Origin: Candidatus Solibacter sp. | GTDB lineage: Bacteria > Acidobacteriota > Terriglobia > Bryobacterales > Bryobacteraceae | Assembly: GCA_013822245.1 (NCBI GenBank) | Contig: PNKE01000025.1 | Span: 1-36,180, forward strand | Direction of reading: 5' to 3' | Length of the DNA: 36,180 bases | Shown: positions 30,413 through 36,180 of the stretch, in pieces | Layout of the letters: every line of letters begins with the position of its first letter | Numbering within the stretch: the stretch's first letter is position 1 | The notes under the pieces: model-generated | What the model was told of the DNA's origin: nothing | The model's database searches: none | The model's input: the letters and a program-made list of their open reading frames with translations, nothing else | Program-made: the position numbers and the translations under genes

Positions 30413-31704
30413 AACTCCTCATCAGGAACGGACGCATCATCTGCCCAGCCTCGGGCCTCGACGGCGTGGGCGACCTTTTGATCGAGGACGGCCGCATCGC
30501 CGGCTCGGGCCAGGACCTGTCGGCGCCTGGCGCCGATGTGATCGACGCCACGGGACTCGTTGTTGCTCCGGGGTTCATCGACATCCATGTCCACCTCCGC
30601 GAGCCCGGATTCGAACACGCCGAAACCATCGCCACCGGCTCGCGCGCCGCCGCCGCGGGCGGATTCACGACGGTCTGTTGCATGCCGAACACCAGGCCGG
30701 TGAACGATTCCGGCATGGTCACCACTTATATCCTCGAAACAGCCAGCCGCGTTTCGCCCATCCGCGTCTGCCCCATCGGCGCCATCACCAAGGGCAGCGA
30801 GGGCGAGGAACTGGCCTCCATCGGCACCATGGCCGCCGCCGGCGCGGTGGCCATCAGCGACGACGGCCGCCCGGTGATGAACTCGCGCGTCATGCGCCGG
30901 GCCATGGAAGTGGCCCGCGAAGTCGGCATCCCCGTCATCGACCACTGCGAGGATCTGAACCTCACCGCCGGCGGCGACATGCACGAATGCGTCGACAGCG
31001 TGAATCTCGGTCTGCGTCCCATCCCCAGCGCCGCCGAGGACGTCATGGTGGCCCGCGACATCATCCTCGCCGAAATGACCGGCGTGCGCTTCCACGTCGC
31101 CCACATCTCGACCAAAAACTCGGTGGCCATGGTCGCCTACGCCAAACAACGCGGGCTGCCTGTGACGTCGGAAGTGACGCCCCACCACATTGCGCTCCAC
31201 ACGGGCCACATGAAGCCCTATGATTCCAACTACAAGATGAAGCCGCCGCTGCGTTGCGCCACCGACATCGACGCCATCCTCGGCGGCATCGCTTCCGGCG
31301 CAATCGACTGCATCGCCACCGACCATGCCCCCCATGCCGGCGACGACAAGTTTCAGGAATTCGAAAAGTGCCCGTTCGGCATCACCGGCCTGGAAACCGC
31401 CCTCGGCATCAGCCTCGAAGTGCTGGTCCATTCCGGCCGCATCAGCCTGCCGAAGATGATCGCCATGCTGACCTCGGAGCCGGCCCGCGTCATCGGCTGG
31501 AAGGGCGAACAGGCGCGCGGCGCATTGAAGCCCGGCTATCTCGGCGACGTCACCATCTTCCACCCCGAATATCCATGGACCTTTGACGTGACCAAGTCCC
31601 AGTCCAAGAGCCGCAACTCGCCCTTCAGCGGCCGCACCTTCCAGGGCGGACCCATCATCACCATCGTCGGCGGCACGGAAGTCTGGCGCGCGCAGGGATA
31701 CTGA
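30409..31704 (+). CDS. pyrC: Dihydroorotase, class I
   Basis: Zinc amidohydrolase closing carbamoyl aspartate to dihydroorotate. It contains the metal motif [21 protein letters not shown] with the Asp pair characteristic of class I enzymes, and [15 protein letters not shown] and the final [12 protein letters not shown] with its catalytic Asp follow. At 431 aa it is the class I (long) type. The GTG start overlaps the pyrB stop (GTGA), consistent with coupled translation. pyrD, pyrE, pyrF and carAB are elsewhere. Active-site residues appear complete, so it should be catalytically competent. Confidence 0.97.
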   Translation: MKLLIRNGRIICPASGLDGVGDLLIEDGRIAGSGQDLSAPGADVIDATGLVVAPGFIDIHVHLREPGFEHAETIATGSRAAAAGGFTTVCCMPNTRPVNDSGMVTTYILETASRVSPIRVCPIGAITKGSEGEELASIGTMAAAGAVAISDDGRPVMNSRVMRRAMEVAREVGIPVIDHCEDLNLTAGGDMHECVDSVNLGLRPIPSAAEDVMVARDIILAEMTGVRFHVAHISTKNSVAMVAYAKQRGLPVTSEVTPHHIALHTGHMKPYDSNYKMKPPLRCATDIDAILGGIASGAIDCIATDHAPHAGDDKFQEFEKCPFGITGLETALGISLEVLVHSGRISLPKMIAMLTSEPARVIGWKGEQARGALKPGYLGDVTIFHPEYPWTFDVTKSQSKSRNSPFSGRTFQGGPIITIVGGTEVWRAQGY

Positions 31705-31721
31705 GCCGCGGCGCTTTCGCC

Positions 31722-31727
31722 GACAAT
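31722..31727 (+). promoter_or_regulatory. -10-like hexamer 6 nt before the thiamine-binding-type gene
   Basis: GACAAT matches four to five -10 bases and ends exactly 6 nt before the ATG at 31734. GGA lies only 3 nt from the ATG, too close for a normal Shine-Dalgarno site. Transcription from here would begin at or beside the start codon. No -35 element is recognisable. Confidence 0.3.
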
Positions 31728-31733
31728 GGAGCC

Positions 31734-32036
31734 ATGAAAGCCATTGCCGACGTCTGCGTGATCCCCATCGGCATCGGGGTCTCGGTTTCGAAGGAAGTGA
31801 CGGCCTGCGAGCGCATCTTCGCCGAAGCGGGCCTGAAATCGCGCCTGCACGCCTACGGCACCAACATCGAGGGCGAGTGGGACGACGTCATGGCCGCCAT
31901 CAAGCGCTGCCACGAAACCCTTCACGGCATGGGCGTCGCCCGCATCTCCACCAACATCCGCATCGGCACCCGCACCGACCGCGCCCAAACCATGGACGAC
32001 AAGATCCGCAGCGTGGAAGAAAAGCTGAAGGGCTGA
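31734..32036 (+). CDS. MTH1187/UPF0045 family thiamine-binding-type protein
   Basis: A 100-aa single-domain protein of the MTH1187/YkoF-like family, several members of which bind thiamine or hydroxymethylpyrimidine. The pattern is clear: VCVIPIGIGVSVSKEVTACE at the N-terminus, then LKSRLHAYGTNIEGEWDDVM, and a helix ending CHETLHGMGVARISTNIRIG. It is expected to form dimers or tetramers with a ferredoxin-like fold in the cytoplasm. The ATG fits the conserved N-terminus exactly. It lies 29 nt after pyrC and could belong to that operon, or be transcribed alone from the hexamer just upstream. No thiamine transporter or synthesis gene is nearby, so ligand and role remain open. Confidence 0.9.
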   Translation: MKAIADVCVIPIGIGVSVSKEVTACERIFAEAGLKSRLHAYGTNIEGEWDDVMAAIKRCHETLHGMGVARISTNIRIGTRTDRAQTMDDKIRSVEEKLKG

Positions 32037-32048
32037 CGGGTGGGCGCT

Positions 32049-34136
32049 TCACTTCAGCGCCTTCAGCTTCTTCGTCATCATCGCCGGCCAGTCGGGCTCG
32101 GATGTGTCAAAACCGACCTGGCTTTGGACCCACTCTCCCTTCGGATTCAATAGCCACGTCTGCGGGATGCCGACATTGCCGTCGAGCATGTCGCTCACCA
32201 GGCCCATCGCCGGCAGTACTGGGAACGTGTAGCCCTTCTCCTTCATGAAGGGTTCGACCAGTCCAAGCTCCTCGTCGATGTTAAAGGTGATCACTTGGAT
32301 CTCCGCGCTGTCCTTGGTCTGTCGAAAGAGCTTTTCGACCACGGGCAGTTCCGCCTTGCACGGTCCGCACCATGTGGCCCAGACGTTGATCAGGACGCTC
32401 TTGCCTTCAAACTGCTTCAACCGCCACGTCTTGCCGTCCAGCCCGGCGATTTCAAATGCTGGCATCTTCTTCTTGGGTGTCTCCCATCGGCCCTCAGCGA
32501 CCTCCGTGGCTTTGGCGGCCGGCGGTTTGGACCAGATGGCCCAGGCCGTTTCGGTCCCGCCCATCTCTTTCCAGAGCGCCTTGGCTTCGAGTGCAACCTC
32601 GTCGTTGGGCTGGCCGCGATACCATTCATCCGGCTCGGTCCGGGTGTGCATCGCCGACTGCATATAGGCCAGCGCATCGGCCTTGCGCCCTTCCAGCCAG
32701 GCCAGTTGGGCGCGCGCGTGCCAGTATGTTGACAGCCGGTGTGCTTTCTTCGGCGGGTCGCCTTCAACCAGCTCACGCCAGGCCACGCCTTTCTCGGGTG
32801 ACTCGGCCAGCCGCGCCGCCTTGGCCAGACCTGCTGCGAAGTCGCGCTTCTGATTGTTCCAGGAGTCGTTGGCGGATTCAACGCGATCGGTCGTGCGCGT
32901 ATCGTCAGCGGTCTGGAGCTTCATCTCGAGTTCCAACAGCGGAATCGCCTTGCGGTAGAGTTCCACCGCGCGCTCAAGCTGCCACCCGCGATCCTTGAGC
33001 ATCTGGGCAGCGTGGATATTGGCCCATGGCGGCGCTTGCCGTTCTGAGTACGCAAGAAAGGCGCCCATCGCCCGCAGCGTCTCTGCCTTGGGCGCGTCCG
33101 GGTCGGTTGCGTAGTTCTGAAACTCGTTTTGGCAGAGGTAGTCGACCTCCGTGAACCGGGCTTTCCATTCCCTTATCGCAGCGCGCAGTCTCAGGGTCCA
33201 GTCCCTCCACGCAGATTGATTCTTTGGATCGCCAGGCTCGGGGTTCTCGTCGTTCCAGCGCCGTCCAACGATGAAGTAGGCCTTCTGTGAGGCCGGAAAC
33301 TCTGTGAGGATCCGTTTCTCCATCGCCGCGACGCCCACGGTATCGCCGCTTTGCTTCAGCCCGTTAATGAGGAGGTTGAGCCAGTCTGCGTCGGCCTTTA
33401 CGTTCAACCCCTGAAGCCGTGCGACATCCTGCTTCACTCTTTCGCGGACCTTGGCGTGCTCTGCAGGCGCGGTGGTCCGGAACTCCAGTCCCCACAGCGT
33501 TTCGTAGGCAGTGAGTGTGCGCTTGTCGGTGGATTCGCCCGCCAGTTTTGCCCTGAGTGCGGCCGCCACCCGGCGCTGCAACTCAGCCTGACCGAAACGG
33601 GAGAGCAGCCATTGCGCCGTGCCGTCAGTCGAGTCGGGACATGCCTGGAAGTACGCATCCAGCTCCGCCAATGCCTTCGGCTTGTCAGCGAACCGGTCCG
33701 AGTCGTAGACCTGGGCCAACGTCAGGTGAGGCCACCCGAACCCGGGCGCCGCGGTTGCCTTTCGCAGGAATTCGATCGCCTGGGGGGTGTCCTTCCGGAA
33801 CAGCGCGTACCCAACTGCCGCCTGTGCGAATGGATCGTCGGGGTGGTCCTGGGCGGCCTTCAGGTAGCGGGCTCGGACCGCGTCGGCCGCGTCAGGGTCA
33901 GACCATCTGGCATTGTCGATCGTCCGGGTGGCGATCTCGGGTTGTCCGGGGAACCGTTTCTCGTACTCGGTGAGCAACTTCCTGCGTCGGGTGGACTGCT
34001 CTGCCCAAGGAAGTTTGTAGAGCCCCTTCCACTCGTCGGACTGAAACAGATCCCGCACTTCCGGCGGCGGCGTGCATGGCGGCGGCGCCGCCCAGATTCC
34101 GCCGGTGAACAATAGTGCCAAGCAGAAACGACGCAT
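32049..34136 (-). CDS. Exported TPR protein with C-terminal TlpA-like thioredoxin domain
   Basis: A 695-aa periplasmic protein. The N-terminus MRRFCLALLFTGGIWA is a signal peptide, followed by PPPCTPPPEV. A helical region of about 500 residues contains degenerate tetratricopeptide-type units (such as FLRKATAAPGFGWPHLTLAQ, and YRKAIPLLELEMKLQ). The C-terminal thioredoxin fold begins FEIAGLDGKTWRLKQFEGKS. Its redox motif is WCGPC (Cys590 and Cys593), and a later cis-Pro region GIPQTW precedes the end. It probably reduces or oxidises protein or small-molecule thiols outside the cytoplasm. The ATG at 34136 is fixed by GGAGGAG 6 nt upstream; the longer frame start at 34178 is not needed. Specific partner proteins are not evident from neighbours. 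Confidence 0.9.
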   Translation of the reverse strand: MRRFCLALLFTGGIWAAPPPCTPPPEVRDLFQSDEWKGLYKLPWAEQSTRRRKLLTEYEKRFPGQPEIATRTIDNARWSDPDAADAVRARYLKAAQDHPDDPFAQAAVGYALFRKDTPQAIEFLRKATAAPGFGWPHLTLAQVYDSDRFADKPKALAELDAYFQACPDSTDGTAQWLLSRFGQAELQRRVAAALRAKLAGESTDKRTLTAYETLWGLEFRTTAPAEHAKVRERVKQDVARLQGLNVKADADWLNLLINGLKQSGDTVGVAAMEKRILTEFPASQKAYFIVGRRWNDENPEPGDPKNQSAWRDWTLRLRAAIREWKARFTEVDYLCQNEFQNYATDPDAPKAETLRAMGAFLAYSERQAPPWANIHAAQMLKDRGWQLERAVELYRKAIPLLELEMKLQTADDTRTTDRVESANDSWNNQKRDFAAGLAKAARLAESPEKGVAWRELVEGDPPKKAHRLSTYWHARAQLAWLEGRKADALAYMQSAMHTRTEPDEWYRGQPNDEVALEAKALWKEMGGTETAWAIWSKPPAAKATEVAEGRWETPKKKMPAFEIAGLDGKTWRLKQFEGKSVLINVWATWCGPCKAELPVVEKLFRQTKDSAEIQVITFNIDEELGLVEPFMKEKGYTFPVLPAMGLVSDMLDGNVGIPQTWLLNPKGEWVQSQVGFDTSEPDWPAMMTKKLKALK

Positions 34137-34225
34137 CGATACTCCTCCACGACACAGCGCCATCTCATGACGCTTCACAAGAAAAGACGGTTGCAGACAG
34201 CTATCCGTGGACCGATCTTACCGGA

Positions 34226-34231
34226 TAACAT
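34226..34231 (+). promoter_or_regulatory. -10-like hexamer 6 nt before the GH2 gene
   Basis: TAACAT (four of six -10 bases) ends exactly 6 nt before the ATG at 34238, the same spacing seen before the gene at 31734 and the lactonase at 13199. The rest of the 101-nt gap to the divergent TPR-TlpA gene shows no clear -35. Confidence 0.3.
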
Positions 34232-34237
34232 TGAGCC

Positions 34238-36049
34238 ATGCGGTCCTTTTCTCTGTTCCTTTTTCTTGCGCTCGCCGCCGCGGCCCAGACGCCCCGCGCC
34301 GAGCATCCCAACCCCCAGTTCATGCGTCCGCAATGGGCCACGTTGAACGGCCAGTGGGAATTCGATTTCGACGACGCCGATGCCGGCCTCAAGGAGAACT
34401 GGGCCGACCCGTCGCGCAAGTTCACCAAGAAGATCGTCGTCCCCTACGCCTTTGAAACCAAGCTCAGCGGCATCGGCGATACGTCGTTCCACCCGGTGGT
34501 CTGGTACCGCCGGGCGTTTACGGTCCCGGCCGACTGGAAAGCCAAACGGACGCTGCTCTGCTTCGGCGCCGTCGATTACCATGCCACCGTCTGGGTGAAC
34601 GGCCGCTACGCCGGCGAACACGAAGGCGGCGGGACGCCGTTCAAGATGGACGTGACGCCCCTGCTGAAGGCCGCCGGCAACACGGTGACGCTGCGCGCGT
34701 TCGACCCGCCCACTGACCGCGCCATCCCCCGCGGCAAGCAGTACTGGGAACCCAAATCCCGCAGCATCTTCTACACCCGCACGACGGGCATCTGGCAGCC
34801 GGTCTGGATCGAAGCCGCCGGCGAAAACTTCCTCGACTTCTTCCGCATCGATACCAAAATCGACGGCACGGTGAAAGTCGAAGCCCGGTTGTCGGCCGTC
34901 ACCGCGAACAAGGACCTGACGCTGGCGTTGACCGCCAGGAACGAAGGCAAGGTGGTGGCCACGGCCTCGTCCACCGGCGTCGTCGATGGCAAGTATTTCG
35001 ACGCCGCGCTGGCGATCCGCAACCCGCGGCTGTGGTCGGTCGATCGCCCCGCGCTCTACGACCTGACCGTCGAAATCAGGAACGGCGACACGGTTGTCGA
35101 TCGCGTGGACAGCTATTTCGGCGTCCGCGAGGTTTCGATTGAGAACGGGCGGGTGTGCATCAACCACCGCCCCGTCTATCTGAAATTCCTGCTCGACCAG
35201 GGCTACTGGCCCGAATCGCTGTTGACGCCGCCGACCGACGAGGCCATCCAATACGACATCCGCCTGTCCAAGGAGATGGGTTTCAATGGCGCCCGCAAGC
35301 ACCAGAAGATCGAAGACCCGCGCTTCCACTACTGGGCCGACAAGATGGGCTTCCTCGTCTCGGGCGAGATCGCCAACGCCTACCTCTATGACGAGCAGTA
35401 CGCCATGCGCTTCAACAAGGAGTGGACCGAGGCCGTGCTGCGCGACATCAACCACCCGTCGGTGATCATGTGGAACGCCATCAACGAAAGCTGGGGCGTG
35501 CCCAACCTGCGCGACACCCGCCAGCAGGCTCATCTGCGGTCGCTCTATCACCTCACGAAGTCACTCGACCCCACCCGCCTGTTCATCGACAACGAAGGCT
35601 GGGAACACACCGAAACCACTGACCTCTACGCCGTGCATGACTATGCCCCAAGCTACGAGACGCTGAAAGCGCGCTGGGGCAGGATCGAGGCCGGCAAGCC
35701 CGGTCAGACGCTGCCCTACAACGGCCGTCCGTATGCCATCCCCGGCATCCCCTTCAACGGAACGCCGCTCTATCTCTCCGAATGGGGCGGCATCGCCTAC
35801 ATCCTGCCCGGCACGGCCAATGTGCCGGAGGCCGCCTGGGGCTATTCGGGCGTCGAGAAGACGGCCGAAGCGGCGCTGGCAAGGCTGGAGGGCCAGTACA
35901 AGGCGATCGCCGAGTTGCCCTTCATCGGCATGTGCTACACGCAGACCACTGACGTCGAGCAGGAGATCAACGGCATGATGACCTACGACCGCAAGCCGAA
36001 GTTCGACGTGAAGAGGATCAAAGCGTTGAACGACATGCTGCGGTTCTAA
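34238..36049 (+). CDS. Secreted glycoside hydrolase family 2 protein
   Basis: A 603-aa exported glycosidase; family members act as beta-galactosidases, beta-glucuronidases or beta-mannosidases. A signal peptide (MRSFSLFLFLALAAAAQ) is followed by the sugar-binding jelly roll (ATLNGQWEFDFDD, HPVVWYRRAF, GAVDYHATVWVNG). An immunoglobulin-like domain and the TIM barrel come next. The acid/base Glu is in WNAINESWG and the nucleophile Glu is most likely in PLYLSEWGG. VYLKFLLDQGYWPESLLTPP marks entry to the barrel. It lacks the extra C-terminal domains of LacZ. Neighbours give no substrate clue; plant or bacterial polysaccharide breakdown is the likely context. Confidence 0.94.
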   Translation: MRSFSLFLFLALAAAAQTPRAEHPNPQFMRPQWATLNGQWEFDFDDADAGLKENWADPSRKFTKKIVVPYAFETKLSGIGDTSFHPVVWYRRAFTVPADWKAKRTLLCFGAVDYHATVWVNGRYAGEHEGGGTPFKMDVTPLLKAAGNTVTLRAFDPPTDRAIPRGKQYWEPKSRSIFYTRTTGIWQPVWIEAAGENFLDFFRIDTKIDGTVKVEARLSAVTANKDLTLALTARNEGKVVATASSTGVVDGKYFDAALAIRNPRLWSVDRPALYDLTVEIRNGDTVVDRVDSYFGVREVSIENGRVCINHRPVYLKFLLDQGYWPESLLTPPTDEAIQYDIRLSKEMGFNGARKHQKIEDPRFHYWADKMGFLVSGEIANAYLYDEQYAMRFNKEWTEAVLRDINHPSVIMWNAINESWGVPNLRDTRQQAHLRSLYHLTKSLDPTRLFIDNEGWEHTETTDLYAVHDYAPSYETLKARWGRIEAGKPGQTLPYNGRPYAIPGIPFNGTPLYLSEWGGIAYILPGTANVPEAAWGYSGVEKTAEAALARLEGQYKAIAELPFIGMCYTQTTDVEQEINGMMTYDRKPKFDVKRIKALNDMLRF

Positions 36050-36142
36050 GCCGAAGTTCCACCCCGCATCGCATGTAGTGGCGGCGGCTTTCATCGCCTG
36101 AGCTGCGATACTGTTCACTTAACAATCCCGACTCGCTTGGAG

Positions 36143-36180
36143 ATGTCGATGCGGAGCGTTGGCCGACGCTTGCGGGGCTT
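36143..36180 (+). CDS. Possible start of a further gene, cut by the window edge
   Basis: An ATG at 36143 (or 36149) opens a frame MSMRSVGRRLRG that runs off the end. GGAG at 36139-36142 is 6 nt before the second ATG, and a GATACT (36108-36113) could be a -10 element. Twelve codons are too few to identify a product. The 93 nt between the GH2 stop and this ATG show nothing else. Confidence 0.35.
   Translation, partial: MSMRSVGRRLRG

Overview
The window is high-GC chromosomal DNA of a free-living bacterium. Dense, mostly short-spaced operons, Tat-type signals on a Gfo/Idh/MocA oxidoreductase and an SMP-30 protein, a long-form HPF beside rpoN and rapZ, and several small lineage-type hypotheticals suggest Acidobacteriota, perhaps the Bryobacterales/Solibacter group. 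This assignment is inference from gene content, not a database result. I see no insertion sequence, prophage, CRISPR array or obviously foreign island.

Layout. 0.1-4.2 kb: a LysM/amidase_2 cell-wall hydrolase, then the rpoN-hpf-rapZ cluster (sigma-54, ribosome hibernation factor, RNase adapter), without the PTS genes that often accompany it. 4.2-4.45 kb: a gene-free stretch that folds on paper into a rod-like RNA with an asymmetric central bubble. It resembles 6S RNA and ends in a perfect 11-bp GC hairpin before nadA. 4.4-8.3 kb: nadA, moaA, a membrane glycosyltransferase-like protein and a stand-alone Smr protein, tightly packed. 8.3-13.2 kb, minus strand: a Gfo/Idh/MocA oxidoreductase, then (read right to left) SMP-30 lactonase, NUDIX hydrolase and mutS2, which overlap one another by 4 nt. 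13.2-17.6 kb: secreted beta-carbonic anhydrase, a SAM methyltransferase, a lipoprotein and a TPR protein transcribed divergently from a palindrome-rich control region, and two small unknown proteins.

17.6-19.6 kb, minus strand: a stand-alone sigma-54 activator (AAA+ plus Fis-type HTH) coupled by a TTGA overlap to a family-4 glycosyltransferase. 19.8-21.3 kb: der and tRNA-Asp(GTC). 21.3-25.0 kb: adenosine deaminase and glycogen branching enzyme start back to back 9 nt apart; glgB is coupled to an unknown 184-aa gene with a very strong ribosome-binding site. 25.0-26.1 kb, minus strand: a family-2 glycosyltransferase coupled to a lone receiver domain. 26.2-28.9 kb: a divergent homoserine-dehydrogenase-like gene converges on a canonical ACT-domain hom, followed by a small protein with a Tat-like leader but no normal start codon in frame. 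28.9-31.7 kb: pyrR-pyrB-pyrC. 31.7-36.2 kb: an MTH1187/UPF0045 thiamine-binding-type protein, a TPR-TlpA thioredoxin protein, a secreted GH2 glycosidase, and possibly the first codons of another gene.

The most interesting signals are the structured RNA before nadA; a recurring -10-like hexamer ending exactly 6 nt before start codons (possible leaderless mRNAs); the divergent control region at 15.4 kb; the altered substrate motif in the second homoserine dehydrogenase; and a MutS2 whose Smr domain has lost its catalytic motif while an intact separate Smr gene lies nearby. All function calls come from reading motifs by eye; no search or folding program was run.
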